Source of the DNA: CAWCGU01 sp963795195
Lineage (GTDB): Bacteria; Actinomycetota; Thermoleophilia; Solirubrobacterales; 70-9
NCBI GenBank assembly: GCA_963795195.1
Contig: CAWCGU010000006.1
Location: 1,984,001 to 2,048,000 of the forward strand
Length of the DNA stretch: 64,000 bases
Direction: 5' to 3'
Shown: piece by piece, positions 18,490 through 31,186 of the stretch
How the letters are laid out: each line of letters opens with the position of its first letter
How positions within the stretch are numbered: position 1 is the stretch's first letter
Program-made: the position numbers and the translations under genes
The notes under the pieces: model-generated
Databases searched by the model: none
What the model saw: only the letters and a program-made list of their open reading frames with translations
Told to the model about the DNA's origin: nothing

Positions 18490-19372
18490 ATGAGTCGTGC
18501 AGTCTTGGAGGTCGTTCGTGGACCCGGAACGGGGCAGCTGATCGAGTTCGTGGACGAGGTATTGATCGGGCGTGAGGTCACCGGTCCGGGTCGCATTGAG
18601 GGCGACCCTCGATCGGTTGCTCCCGAGCAGCTGATCGTACGCATCACGGATCTCGGGCTCGAGGTTCAGGGCATCGACCGGGAGGGCAGAACCCATGTCG
18701 GTCCCGGCGGCGGCAGCTCGTTGGCGGCCGGAAAGCGCTTCCCCGGGGGCTCTTCATCGAGGCCGGTGCGTATCTGCGGGCCGGGGTCGAATCGAGTTGC
18801 GGCCGGTGGACACAGATCTCGGATCGGCCGGCGACAACAGCACCGCCCTTGAGGTCCGCTCGCTCGAGCTCGACTGGATCAGGACCGTCGGCCCGGACGA
18901 TCTGCTCGAACCGGTCCGCTTTCGTCCCGCTTGGAGCATCCGCGCCCAGCCGGGATTCCTGCACGCAACCGCAGGCGACTTGACGTTGCGCGGGCCGGGT
19001 GGTGTTTTCCTCAGCTCACCGCTGGCATCGCTGAGAGCGCTCGCCCCTCCCTGGCGGGCGCGGCTGCTTCGCCTGCGCAGCGGTGGCGCCGGCTGCACGG
19101 TGCTGCTCGGCGGTGCGCGGGGATTTGGCACCCACGACGGCAGCGCTGAGACCGGAATCCTGATCGGCATGGGCGCCGACTCCGGTCTTGCCGACCCGCT
19201 CGGCGCCGCGGTGCAGATTCTCGGCGACATCGGCGCGGCTGTGAGCCGGCTGAAGCTGCGCCGCCAATGGACCTCGGTGCTGCGGGGCAAGTGTGCGGTG
19301 GCCGATCTCGCCGCCGAGCGCCGCGAGCTTGCATCCGCAGCCAAGAAGTCGCGCTACGGGCGCGTGCAGTAG
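18490..19372 (+). CDS. FHA-domain protein with two frameshifts
   Basis: The frame from ATG 18490 encodes an FHA-like N-terminus: AVLEVVRGPGTGQLIEFVDE, VLIGREVTGPGRI, then VRITDLGLEVQGIDREGRTHV. At about 18705 the sense passes to another frame (GGRKALPRGLFIEAGAYLRAG), and near 18785 to a third (RIELRPVDTDLGSAGDNS), which stays open to the TAG at 19370-19372. FHA domains bind phosphothreonine; the Arg-Glu and N-G positions are only partly kept. The ~190-residue C-terminal part matches no family I recognise. It converges on clpB. Two compensating indels are required, as in other genes of this contig. Confidence 0.5.
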
Positions 19373-19382
19373 CGCCCGTGGC

Positions 19383-21990
<2,608 letters not shown>

Positions 21991-22011
21991 TCGTGCCTGA
22001 GTCTAGCATAG

Positions 22012-22034
22012 ATCTAAGTGGCTTAGGCTTAGAT
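22012..22034. promoter_or_regulatory. Candidate heat-shock operator upstream of clpB
   Basis: ATCTAAG (22012-22018) and CTTAGAT (22028-22034) form a perfect inverted repeat with a 9-base spacer, 22 bp upstream of the clpB ATG. HspR operators (HAIR) have 7-bp arms in inverted orientation with a short spacer, but the spelling here differs from CTTGAGT/ACTCAAG. A GACTCAG nearby (minus strand, about 21997-22003) is also found upstream of dnaK. Assignment as an HspR site is inference. Confidence 0.35.
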
Positions 22035-22204
22035 TTGCCCCATGCAGTCTCAGGCTTGGGTCGAGCTGGCGCCGAGGCGGTGGTGGGGGTCGTGGCTGGC
22101 GCCTCGGTGCGCTCGGTGAGTGCGAGGCGTCTTGAACGGGCAGCATCGAGGGTGGAGGGATCGGGCCCTGGCCCGGAACCCAAGGACGCAAACTTGTCAT
22201 TTCG

Positions 22205-22222
22205 ACCCCCCTATAGGGGGGT
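22205..22222. terminator. Perfect 18-bp palindrome between hspR and clpB
   Basis: ACCCCCCTATAGGGGGGT is a perfect palindrome able to form a 7-bp stem with a TATA loop, 60 bp past the hspR stop. It could end the dnaK-grpE-dnaJ-hspR transcript, but no T-run follows on the minus strand, so a protein-binding site is equally possible. The rest of the ~290-bp gap holds only the clpB operator candidate. Confidence 0.4.
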
Positions 22223-22282
22223 TCAGGCTCCAAGTTTCACCCGCGCCACAGCGACAGCCCATCCCGCCGGCCAGGACCCCCC

Positions 22283-22774
22283 TTACGACTTCCGTCGCCG
22301 CTCGACCCGGATCCGCACCGGCCCGCGAGATTTCGGCGCGATCTCAGGCTCATACGCTCCGTACGGCACGATCTCAGCGCGCGTCGCACGGCGGACCTTT
22401 TCGATCTCGGCAGCCATCTGACGTTCCATCTCCGCGGCACGGTCGCGCAGGTTCGCCATCTCCGAGCGCATCTGTTCGAGCCGGTTCTCGAGTTCGAGCA
22501 CCGAGACCACACCAGCCAGGTTGAGTCCGTCCTCGGTGGTCAGGCGCTGGATCTTGCGAAGCCGCTCGACATCGGCCTGCGAGTACAGGCGCGTGTTCTT
22601 CGGCGAGCGCTGTGGTGTGATCAACCCGCGTGCCTCGTACATGCGCAGGGTCTGGGGGTGCATGTCGGCCAGCTCGGCGGCGACGGAGATCATGAAGACG
22701 CCGCGGGTCTGCTCGATCCTGATCACGTCGCGTTCGCGGGCGCGGCCGCGACTCTGACGGTCTGCGGGGTTCAT
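22283..22774 (-). CDS. hspR: Heat-shock repressor HspR, MerR family
   Basis: 163 aa. The MerR winged-helix DNA-binding region is near residues 28-95: FMISVAAELADMHPQTLRMY, EARGLITPQRSPKNTRLYS and QADVERLRKIQRLT. A coiled-coil LELENRLEQMRSEMANLRD follows, then a basic tail (RIRVERRRKS). HspR represses the dnaK operon and often clpB in actinobacteria with DnaK as co-repressor (established for Streptomyces). Here its ATG overlaps the dnaJ stop by 4 bp, completing the classic dnaK-grpE-dnaJ-hspR operon. The ~27-residue N-terminal extension before FMISV may mean a later start. Confidence 0.93.
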   Translation of the reverse strand: MNPADRQSRGRARERDVIRIEQTRGVFMISVAAELADMHPQTLRMYEARGLITPQRSPKNTRLYSQADVERLRKIQRLTTEDGLNLAGVVSVLELENRLEQMRSEMANLRDRAAEMERQMAAEIEKVRRATRAEIVPYGAYEPEIAPKSRGPVRIRVERRRKS

Positions 22775-23925
22775 GCCTTGCCTACTTTGTCCTCATCGCC
22801 GGACCGATCGGCGTCGCCGTCGGCCTGGCCGGAGCTGCGCCGCGCGACACTGAGCAAACGCTCGCGCGGGTTATGGCCGTCGAGCGTCTTCGCGAACTCC
22901 CCGAGGGCCTTGGCCTGCTCCGTCGTGAGGTCACGCGGCATGTCGACTTCGAGCTTGTAGTGGATGTCGCCGCGACCCTTGCCCTTGGAACGGGGCGGGC
23001 CCTCGCCGCGAAGCCGTTGCATCGTGCCGTGCTCCGTGCCCCTGGGAACGCGGATCCGCTTGGTGCCGTGGAGCGTCGGGACCTCGATCGTCGCGCCCTG
23101 GATCGCTTCGGCGATCGTGATCGGCACGATCACCTCGAGGTTGCCGTCCGAGCGCTGCTTGAAGACCGGCGAGGTGGCGACTCGCGTGGTCACGTAGAGG
23201 TCGCCGGGCGGCCCGCCGCGGGGCCCGTCCTCGCCCTTGCCGGCAAGGCGGATGCGGCTGCCGTCGCGAACGCCGGCGGGGATGTTTACCCGGTAGCGCT
23301 TCTGCTGGAGAGTCAGACCCGAGCCATCGCAGCTTGGGCAGGGGGTCTCGATCACCTGACCGGCGCCGCCGCACTGGGGGCAGGGCTGGCTGATCGAGAA
23401 GAAGCCCTGGCTCTGCGCGTCGACGCCGCGGCCGCCGCAGCGCGAGCAGAGCACGGGGTTGGTCCCGGGCGCCGCCCCCGAACCTGCGCAGCTCGTACAG
23501 GTTGCGCGCTTGGGCACCGTGACGGGCAGCTGGGTGCCGTCCATCGCCTGCTCGAAGGTCAGCCGGACCTCGGTCTCGAGGTCGCGGCCGCGCGGAGCGC
23601 TCTGGGTGGGCCGGCCCCCGCCGCGGCTGAAGATGCTCGAGAAGATGTCGCCGAGGTCGGAGGTGAATCCGCCCGCGCCGGGTCCCGGCGCGCCGCGGCC
23701 GAAGCCGGAGAACATCCCACCGGCGTCGTACTGCTTGCGCTTCTCTGGGTCGGAGAGCGTGTCGTAGGCCGACTGGATCTGCTTGAAGCGGTCTTCCGCC
23801 GTCGCGTCGTCAGGATTGGCGTCGGGGTGGTTCTCGCGGGCGAGCTTGCGGTAGGCGCGCTTGATCTCGTCGGCTGACGCCTTGCGGTCGACGCCGAGCA
23901 CGTCGTAGTAGTCGGACGCAGCCAT
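22771..23925 (-). CDS. dnaJ: Chaperone DnaJ
   Basis: 384 aa. The J domain (residues 1-70, YDVLGVDRKASADEIKRAYR, with HPD in ENHPDAN) stimulates DnaK ATPase. A Gly/Phe-rich linker follows, then four zinc-binding CxxCxGxG repeats: CTSCAGSG, CSRCGGRG, CPQCGGAG and CPSCDGSG. The C-terminal substrate-binding domain begins RVNIPAGVRDGSRIRLAGKG. All functional motifs are intact. It lies 5 bp downstream of grpE and overlaps hspR by 4 bp. Confidence 0.96.
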   Translation of the reverse strand: MAASDYYDVLGVDRKASADEIKRAYRKLARENHPDANPDDATAEDRFKQIQSAYDTLSDPEKRKQYDAGGMFSGFGRGAPGPGAGGFTSDLGDIFSSIFSRGGGRPTQSAPRGRDLETEVRLTFEQAMDGTQLPVTVPKRATCTSCAGSGAAPGTNPVLCSRCGGRGVDAQSQGFFSISQPCPQCGGAGQVIETPCPSCDGSGLTLQQKRYRVNIPAGVRDGSRIRLAGKGEDGPRGGPPGDLYVTTRVATSPVFKQRSDGNLEVIVPITIAEAIQGATIEVPTLHGTKRIRVPRGTEHGTMQRLRGEGPPRSKGKGRGDIHYKLEVDMPRDLTTEQAKALGEFAKTLDGHNPRERLLSVARRSSGQADGDADRSGDEDKVGKA

Positions 23926-23930
23926 CTCGT

Positions 23931-24564
23931 CTACTCGCTGACGATCACCCGTGCCGGGCGCAGAACCTGGCCGTCGATGCGGTAGCCCTTCTCGAGGGTC
24001 TGGAGCACCGATCCGGACTCGCCTCCCTCCACGGGTTGAGTCGAAATCGCTTCGTGGCAGGTCGGGTTGAAGGCCTCACCCTTCGGGTCGAAGGCCTCGA
24101 CCCCGCCGCGCTGCAGGCCGTCGCGGAGATCGCGGTAGACGAGCGCGACCCCCTGTGCGAATGCGTCGTGCGCGGAGACTTCCTCGCTCGGCCGTTCGCC
24201 GGACGTGGCTGCATCGCCGTCGGGCTCGACCCCTGCGGACTGCAGCGCACGCTCGAGGTTGTCGAGCACGCCGATCAGGCCCTCGGCCAGGCGCGCCCGC
24301 CCTCGCCGCTCCGCTTCCGCGGAATCCTTGGCCCCGCGCTTGCGGAAGTTCTCGAAGTCGGCCCGGGCGCGCCGTGCCAGATCGAGGTACTCGTCGCGCT
24401 CCCGCTGGGTCTCAGCCAGGAGCGCGTCGAGGTCCGCCTCGACGGCGTTCGCGGCGTCAGCGCTTTTCTGCGCGGACCCTGAGGGGTCAGACCCCCCAGG
24501 GGCGGAGCCAGGGTTCGCGGCCTCAGTGGCTGTGGGGTCAGACCCCGTCGTAGCGTTGCCGCTT

Positions 24565-24578
<14 letters not shown>
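23931..24578 (-). CDS. grpE: Nucleotide exchange factor GrpE
   Basis: 215 aa. The long acidic, disordered N-terminus (residues 1-60) contains two copies of Gly-Ser-Asp-Pro, each encoded by a GGGGTCAGACCCC palindrome (24534-24546 and 24483-24495). The coiled-coil ETQRERDEYLDLARRARADF follows, then NFRKR and the C-terminal beta domain ending in QVLRPARVIVSE. It releases ADP from DnaK. It overlaps dnaK by 14 bp and precedes dnaJ. The repeat-derived N-terminus is in a region where insertions should be tolerated. Confidence 0.94.
24483..24495. repeat. GGGGTCAGACCCC palindrome inside grpE
   Basis: Exact copy of the dispersed 13-mer within the grpE N-terminal coding region. On the coding strand it reads GGG TCT GAC CCC and encodes Gly-Ser-Asp-Pro. 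Confidence 0.9.
24534..24546. repeat. Second GGGGTCAGACCCC palindrome inside grpE
   Basis: Exact copy 51 bp from the previous one and in the same codon phase, again encoding Gly-Ser-Asp-Pro (residues about 12-15 of GrpE). Confidence 0.9.
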
Positions 24579-26469
<1,891 letters not shown>

Positions 26470-26500
26470 GTTTATGGTCCTCCGTGGGTAGTCAAAAAAT

Positions 26501-26539
26501 CTGAGTCCAAGCGTAGCAGATATAACCGCATCGACTCAG
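26501..26539. promoter_or_regulatory. Split inverted repeat in the dnaK promoter region
   Basis: CTGAGTC (26501-26507) and GACTCAG (26533-26539) form 7-bp inverted arms with a 25-base spacer, starting 31 bp upstream of the dnaK ATG. The same GACTCAG half-site occurs just upstream of clpB, making it a candidate shared heat-shock element. HspR binding is not demonstrated. Confidence 0.3.
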
Positions 26540-26601
26540 GGGCCAGGCACCGAGCGCTAGCCATCCGGAGGGTGTGAGCCGATGGCCATTGCGATCACGC
26601 C

Positions 26602-26616
26602 GGGGCGGTTCGCCCC
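26602..26616. terminator. Short GC hairpin downstream of the cytochrome c gene
   Basis: GGGGCG and CGCCCC with a 3-base loop, 26 bp past the cytochrome c stop and before the dnaK promoter region. No T-run is present, so termination here is only possible. The remaining ~100 bp to the dnaK promoter shows no gene. Confidence 0.3.
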
Positions 26617-26641
26617 AGCATCCAGCCCCTGATGCCCGGTT

Positions 26642-27013
26642 TTACTTGCCGGCGACGCGGGAGACGAAGTCAGCTACCTCTTCGGCCTGCTGGCCGGTGA
26701 GGATTTCGGCGGGCATGCGGCCCTCGACGCCGTTCTCGATCGCGCCGAGCACCCGGTCGTAGCTGGCCTCCGGAGGCGAGATCGCCAGCAGGTCGTCGAG
26801 GTTCGGCCCGACGACGCCGTCCGCGCCGCCACGCTCGAGCGTGTGACAGGGGCCACAGCTGGACTCAAACAGGTCCTTGGCCTCCTCGTCGCTGGCGGCC
26901 ACCTTGGCCGGGGAGGCGCCGGACTCTCCCTCCTTGGTGATCGCCCAAAACGGGATCACGAGGACGAAAATGGCGGCGAAGATGCCGAAGATGGCGAAGG
27001 AACTCTTCTTCAT
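26642..27013 (-). CDS. Membrane-anchored c-type cytochrome
   Basis: 123 aa. An N-terminal membrane helix at residues ~6-25 (FAIFGIFAAIFVLVIPFWAI) is followed by a short linker and a single class I cytochrome c domain with heme-binding CGPCH at 53-57 and the distal Met ligand at residue 100 (GRMPAEILTG). The C-terminal helix EEVADFVSRVAG is typical. It should carry electrons on the outer face of the membrane. The neighbours (endonuclease III-like gene, dnaK) give no pathway clue. Confidence 0.9.
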   Translation of the reverse strand: MKKSSFAIFGIFAAIFVLVIPFWAITKEGESGASPAKVAASDEEAKDLFESSCGPCHTLERGGADGVVGPNLDDLLAISPPEASYDRVLGAIENGVEGRMPAEILTGQQAEEVADFVSRVAGK

Positions 27014-27087
27014 GCGTTTTTTTGCCCCGCTGACGCGCCTGAGGCGCGGGGCGCCGTGATACTACCCGCCGGAAGGCCTGGGAGATC

Positions 27088-27807
27088 TCAACCCGGGGAG
27101 AGCTGGGCTACCTGACCAGTGCGGTAGGCGGGGCACATGCGCCGCAGCTCGCATTCGGTGCAGCGCGGCTTCGGCCTGCAGATGCTGCGACCGTGGGCGA
27201 TCAGGTTCATGTGCAGCTCGTAGGCGTCAGCCGCGTCGGTGATCGCCAGCATCTCGTCGTGCGCAGCCTCGGAGTTGATCCTCTGCGGGAACAGGCCGAG
27301 CCGGCCGCCGACCCGGTAGACGTGCACGTCCACCGGGATCTCGGGCCTGTCGTAGGTGAAGATCAGGACGCAGGCGGCAGTCTTGCGGCCCACCCCGGGA
27401 ATCGAGGTGAGAAACCCAAGCGCCGCGTCGCGCGGTGCCGTTGCCATCCAGTCGAGGTCGGGCTTCGCACCCTCCTCGTCGGTAGCCCCCCGCAGCGCAG
27501 CCTGGATCGCCGCCGCCTTGCCCTCGGCGAGCCCGCCGCTGCGAATCGCCTTCCTGACGTCGTCGAGCTCCGCGTCTCGAGCCTGCACCCAGGTGGGGAA
27601 GCGGGCGCGAAGGTTGCGGTAGGCCCGATCGCGGTTGAGGTCGCTGGTGTGCTGGGAGAGGATGGTGCGCACGAGTTCGGCGATCGGATCGCCGTGCGGC
27701 TCGTTGACGGGTCGCCCGTACATCTCCCTGAGCCGGTCGCGGATCGCCAGCACGCGACGACGGGTCGGGCGCCGCCAGCGCGGCGGCGGTTTGGAGCGCA
27801 CGATCAT
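27088..27807 (-). CDS. Endonuclease III-like DNA glycosylase
   Basis: 239 aa of the HhH-GPD base-excision repair superfamily. The helix-hairpin-helix LTSIPGVGRKTAACVLIF carries Lys142 (the Schiff-base lysine position of Nth), and VDVHVYR supplies Asp160. A C-terminal iron-sulfur motif has Cys210, Cys216, Cys219 and Cys225, a C-x5-C-x2-C-x5-C spacing one residue shorter than E. coli Nth. The basic N-terminus (RWRRPTRRR) may aid DNA binding. It is immediately adjacent to the PfkB kinase stop. Bifunctional glycosylase/lyase activity is expected; the exact lesion range is unknown. Confidence 0.88.
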   Translation of the reverse strand: MIVRSKPPPRWRRPTRRRVLAIRDRLREMYGRPVNEPHGDPIAELVRTILSQHTSDLNRDRAYRNLRARFPTWVQARDAELDDVRKAIRSGGLAEGKAAAIQAALRGATDEEGAKPDLDWMATAPRDAALGFLTSIPGVGRKTAACVLIFTYDRPEIPVDVHVYRVGGRLGLFPQRINSEAAHDEMLAITDAADAYELHMNLIAHGRSICRPKPRCTECELRRMCPAYRTGQVAQLSPG

Positions 27808-28706
27808 CAGAGGACCGCCCTCCAGACCGTGCAGACCTCGGCGGCGGCGGTGCAGGCCGGGGCCAGCAAGTCGCCGGCTCTGCGGAGGTCGAAGCCAACG
27901 GCCGCCAGCCCGGCGGTCAGGGTGCCCATGAAGGCGTCGCCGGCGCCGAGCGGCGAGACGGTCTCGACCGAGACGCCCGGATGCTCGCCCGCCGCGGCGC
28001 CGCGGATCACCGCGCCGTGCTCCCCGCGCGTCACCGCGGCCAGTCTCGCCCCGAGCGAAACGACTGCCTCGGCGGCCTCGTCCGCATCTGCTGCCGCGGC
28101 GCCGCTCAGCCAGCGCGCCTCTTCGAGATTGGCGCGAACGAGCGCCGCGCCGTCGCAGATCGCCAGGCAGCGCCGGCGGGCTTCCTCGAGATCCTGCCAG
28201 CGCGCCGGGCGCAGGTTGGGATCGAACAGGAGCGGAAGCTCACGGGCGAGCGCCAACTCCCGCGCCCGCTCGGTGACGGCTCGCTCTCGCTCACCGACCA
28301 GCGTGTTCGAGCCCAGCACGAGTGCGGTGGAGGCTTCGATCGCCTGCTCGAGCAACGGCTCGAGGGAGCCGATCGTGGCCGCGATGCTCTCGCCGTAGAT
28401 CGAGTAGCGGGGTTCGCGATCCAGGCCGAAGGTGATAAAGACCACCGGGGTGGCCACCCCTTGGACGGAGCTCATCCAGCTCGTATCCACGCCCTCAGCA
28501 TCGAGGACCGAGCGCAGCCACTCTCCCCAGGGGTCGGCGCCGACGCCGCCCGCGAGGCCGACCTCCGCGCCGGCCCTTGTCGCTGCGACGGCCACGTTGG
28601 CGAGCGCCCCGCCGAAGCGCGGGCGGAACTCATCGGCCTGAAGCGGCGAGTCCAGCTCCCGCTCGCAGACCAGGTCGACGATGGCTTCGCCGAGGCAAAG
28701 GATCAC
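27807..28706 (-). CDS. PfkB-family carbohydrate kinase
   Basis: The open frame runs to 29399, but only the part from GTG 28706 (VILCLGEAIVDLV) matches the family; the upstream frame is the shadow of the opposing hydrolase gene. About 299 aa. It has the N-terminal sugar-binding GGALANVAVAATRAGAEVGL, the middle LFDPNLRPARW and the C-terminal PfkB signature TVSPLGAGDAFMGTLTAGL with the catalytic Asp. It phosphorylates a sugar or nucleoside; fructokinase/ribokinase-like, exact substrate unknown. Its start is only 12 bp from the divergent hydrolase start, so leaderless transcripts or overlapping promoters are likely. Confidence 0.88.
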   Translation of the reverse strand: MILCLGEAIVDLVCERELDSPLQADEFRPRFGGALANVAVAATRAGAEVGLAGGVGADPWGEWLRSVLDAEGVDTSWMSSVQGVATPVVFITFGLDREPRYSIYGESIAATIGSLEPLLEQAIEASTALVLGSNTLVGERERAVTERARELALARELPLLFDPNLRPARWQDLEEARRRCLAICDGAALVRANLEEARWLSGAAAADADEAAEAVVSLGARLAAVTRGEHGAVIRGAAAGEHPGVSVETVSPLGAGDAFMGTLTAGLAAVGFDLRRAGDLLAPACTAAAEVCTVWRAVL

Positions 28707-28718
28707 GTCCGCGAATAT

Positions 28719-29552
28719 ATGCGCGTGATCCACGAGCGCGAGTCGGACGTCAATGGTGTCTCCGTTTTCTACCGGGAGACCGAGGGCGACGGCGTGCCGA
28801 CCCTGTTTGTCCATGGCAACCCGACGAGCTCGGCGCAGTGGCTGCCTTTCCTCGAGCGACTGCCCGGCCGCGGGGTCGCACTGGACGTGCCCGGCTTCGG
28901 CCGTTTGCAACGGCCTCCCGCCGAGAGCTTCGACTACTCGATGAGCGGCCTTGGCGGGATGGTCGCCGAGTTCACCCGGGCGCTCGGGCTGGACCGCTAC
29001 AACCTCGTCGTGCAGGACTGGGGCGCAGGGCTTGGGCTGATTTCGGCTCAACGCCATCCGCAGGCGGTTGAGCGGCTGGTGCTGATGAATTCGGTGCCAC
29101 TGCTTCCCGGCTATCGCTGGCATCGAATCGCACGGCTCTGGCGAACCCGGGGTCTGGGGGAGGCAACGAACAAGACGCTGACGCGTCCGGCTGTCGCGCT
29201 GCTCCTTCGAGAGGCGCGCGCCGGTCACCAGCGAATGCCGGAGGAGTTCGTCGATCTGGTCTGGGAGAGCATCGGCGACAGGACCACGCGGGCGGCAATC
29301 CTCGCGCTCTACCGATCGGCCAGTCCCGCGGCGCTGATCGCCGCAGGGGCCAAGCTCGCGAGCCTTCGCTGCCCGGCGCTGATCCTCTGGGGAGGTCAAG
29401 ACCCATATATCCCGTCACGATTCGCGCAGGCCTATGCCGACGCGCTCGGCGGTCCGGCCGAGGTAGAGGTGCTCGACGATGCCGGCCACTGGCCATGGCT
29501 CGACCGCCCGGATCTGATCGACAGGGTCGTGGCCTTTTTGGCCCAGACATAG
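28719..29552 (+). CDS. Alpha/beta hydrolase, haloalkane dehalogenase/epoxide hydrolase type
   Basis: 277 aa from ATG 28719. The oxyanion segment is FVHGNPTSSAQW, and the nucleophile elbow VVQDWGAGLGL has Asp rather than Ser, as in haloalkane dehalogenases and epoxide hydrolases. A late WGGQDPYIP loop and the catalytic His in DDAGHWPW complete the site. No signal peptide is visible. It likely cleaves carbon-halogen or epoxide bonds; the substrate is unknown. It diverges from the PfkB kinase and precedes the PAP2 gene by 33 bp on the same strand. Confidence 0.87.
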   Translation: MRVIHERESDVNGVSVFYRETEGDGVPTLFVHGNPTSSAQWLPFLERLPGRGVALDVPGFGRLQRPPAESFDYSMSGLGGMVAEFTRALGLDRYNLVVQDWGAGLGLISAQRHPQAVERLVLMNSVPLLPGYRWHRIARLWRTRGLGEATNKTLTRPAVALLLREARAGHQRMPEEFVDLVWESIGDRTTRAAILALYRSASPAALIAAGAKLASLRCPALILWGGQDPYIPSRFAQAYADALGGPAEVEVLDDAGHWPWLDRPDLIDRVVAFLAQT

Positions 29553-29585
29553 GACTCATTCCCAGACATCTAGAATCCCCCGACT

Positions 29586-30368
29586 GTGCCCGCCGTGAAG
29601 CGATTGATAGACGGCATAGGGCGCCGCCTGCCACGAGGATGGGGAGATGCAGGACGGCAGCTCGGCCTCATCGTCCTGGCAAACCTCTGTTACGAGACCG
29701 TTCGCGGGATCGCCGAGGGCCGGGAGGCGACCGCATTCGCCAACGGGGAGCGGATCATCGACATCGAGCAGGCCACGGGCACATACTTCGAGCCCGGCCT
29801 GCAGTCGTCCCTGCTCGACAACGGCTGGCTCATCGACTTCGCCAACTGGGGCTACATGAATTCCCACTTCGTCGTCACGACGGCCTTTCTCGCCTGGATC
29901 TATCTGTTCCGAAACGAGGCCTTCTACTTCGTTCGCAACATGATGATGGTTGCCATGGGGCTGGCTCTGGTCGGCTACACGCTCTACCCGACCGCCCCGC
30001 CCCGCTTCTTCCCTGAGGAGGGATTCGTTGACACCATCGAGGCCTTCGTCGGCGTCGGTCAGAACTCTTCGCTGGTTGAGCTCTTCATCAACCCCTATGC
30101 AGCTGTGCCCAGCATGCACGTCGCCTTCGCCCTGATGATCGGGTGCGCCGGCGCCAAGGTCTGTCATCACCTCGCCGCAAAAACGCTCTGGGCGATCTAT
30201 CCCGCCTTCGTGACCTTCGTCGTCATCGTCACCGGCAACCACTTCTGGCTCGACGCCGCGGCGGGAGCACTGGTCGCCGGGTTGTCGGCTCTGATCGCCC
30301 AGCGCTTGCTGGCCAGGGTCGGGCCGCCGATCTGGTCCTGGCGGGCCGCCGGCGAGGCCGTCGCTTGA
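29586..30368 (+). CDS. PAP2 superfamily membrane phosphatase (Aur1-like)
   Basis: 260 aa from GTG 29586. It has about five membrane helices. PAP2 motifs of the inositol-phosphorylceramide-synthase-like subgroup are visible: YPTAPPR, then AAVPSMHVAFALMIG and GNHFWLDAAAGALVAG with the conserved His and Asp. Such proteins remove or transfer lipid-linked phosphates at the membrane. Just downstream lie a CDP-alcohol phosphatidyltransferase and inositol-1-phosphate synthase, so a role as the phosphatase that converts phosphatidylinositol phosphate to phosphatidylinositol is attractive; that is inference from context. Confidence 0.87.
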   Translation: MPAVKRLIDGIGRRLPRGWGDAGRQLGLIVLANLCYETVRGIAEGREATAFANGERIIDIEQATGTYFEPGLQSSLLDNGWLIDFANWGYMNSHFVVTTAFLAWIYLFRNEAFYFVRNMMMVAMGLALVGYTLYPTAPPRFFPEEGFVDTIEAFVGVGQNSSLVELFINPYAAVPSMHVAFALMIGCAGAKVCHHLAAKTLWAIYPAFVTFVVIVTGNHFWLDAAAGALVAGLSALIAQRLLARVGPPIWSWRAAGEAVA

Positions 30369-30390
30369 GCGCGGCTGCCGGGGCAACCGG

Positions 30391-31035
30391 ATGAGCACTC
30401 CAGAGCCGTCGCCTCGGGACATCCGCGGGGTTCGCAGTGCCGACGAACTGCGCTCGTTCGCACGAACCGCCCTGATCGAGTCGCGGCTGACGCCGAACGC
30501 GATTTCGATGACAGGGCTGGTGCTCAACCTCGCTGCCGCCGTGCTCATCACCCAGCGCCTGTTCGTGCTCGGCGGAATCGCCTTCATCGTCGGCTCGGTC
30601 ATGGACACCCTCGACGGGCGCTATTCGCGGATGTCGGGCAAGGGTTCTTTGTTCGGCGCCTTCCTGGACTCGACGCTTGACCGCATCGAGGAAGGGATCG
30701 TGCTGGCCGCGGTCGCGTGGCACTTCGCGCAACAGGGCGACGAGATCCCTGCGGCGGCCTGCGTGCTCGTGGTGCTCGGTTCCCTGATGGTCTCCTACAC
30801 CCGCGCCCGTGCCGAGGCGCTCGGCGTCGAGTGCAAGGTCGGCCTCGCCACCAGACCGGTGCGGGTCGTCCTGCTCTCAATCGGCCTCGTCTTTGGCGAG
30901 GGGGAGCTGATCAACGATCTGGATCTGTTGCCCGCCTCGATCTACGCGATGGTCGTACTAACTTCGATCACCGTGGTACAGCGTGTTTGGCATGTGCGTG
31001 ACGAATTGCGCAAGCTGGATGCCACTGAAACCTAA
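30391..31035 (+). CDS. CDP-alcohol phosphatidyltransferase (probable phosphatidylinositol-phosphate synthase)
   Basis: 214 aa with several membrane helices. The family signature reads DTLDGRYSR, then GSLFGAFLDSTLDR, following D-x2-D-G-x2-A-R-x8-G-x3-D-x3-D with Ser in place of the Ala before Arg. RFxARTAL-type N-terminal text and LIESRLTPNAIS fit the PgsA/PIS group. Together with the inositol-1-phosphate synthase 151 bp downstream, the most likely acceptor is inositol-1-phosphate with CDP-diacylglycerol as donor. Glycerol-3-phosphate or another alcohol remains possible. Confidence 0.87.
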   Translation: MSTPEPSPRDIRGVRSADELRSFARTALIESRLTPNAISMTGLVLNLAAAVLITQRLFVLGGIAFIVGSVMDTLDGRYSRMSGKGSLFGAFLDSTLDRIEEGIVLAAVAWHFAQQGDEIPAAACVLVVLGSLMVSYTRARAEALGVECKVGLATRPVRVVLLSIGLVFGEGELINDLDLLPASIYAMVVLTSITVVQRVWHVRDELRKLDATET

Positions 31036-31186
31036 TCGCGGCCGTGGGGTAATAGATCTCCCGGCGCCGGGCGTTGCGGTCCACTTCGGGCTAGCCTAGG
31101 TGCCCCGCGTGACGTCCCTGCGGTGAACGCGCCCCAACTCGAGTGAGTCTGCGTGCGTCCCGAACCCCAAAGGAGCTTTAAAGCGA

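Noticed and set aside
18754..19344. Minus-strand frame opposite the FHA gene
   Set aside because: Ser/Arg/Pro-rich antisense composition and no motifs; the plus-strand FHA reading is better supported despite two frameshifts.
27024..27051. Hairpin between the cytochrome c and endonuclease III-like genes as a terminator
   Set aside because: On the minus strand the stem is followed by an A-run, not a T-run, and it lies upstream of the cytochrome gene; more likely just GC-rich leader.
27193..28398. Long plus-strand open frame opposite the endonuclease III-like and PfkB genes
   Set aside because: Shadow of the two minus-strand genes; low-complexity Ala/Ser/Arg composition with no domain.
28707..29399. 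N-terminal extension of the PfkB frame
   Set aside because: It overlaps the convincing alpha/beta hydrolase on the other strand, and the PfkB family begins at 28706.
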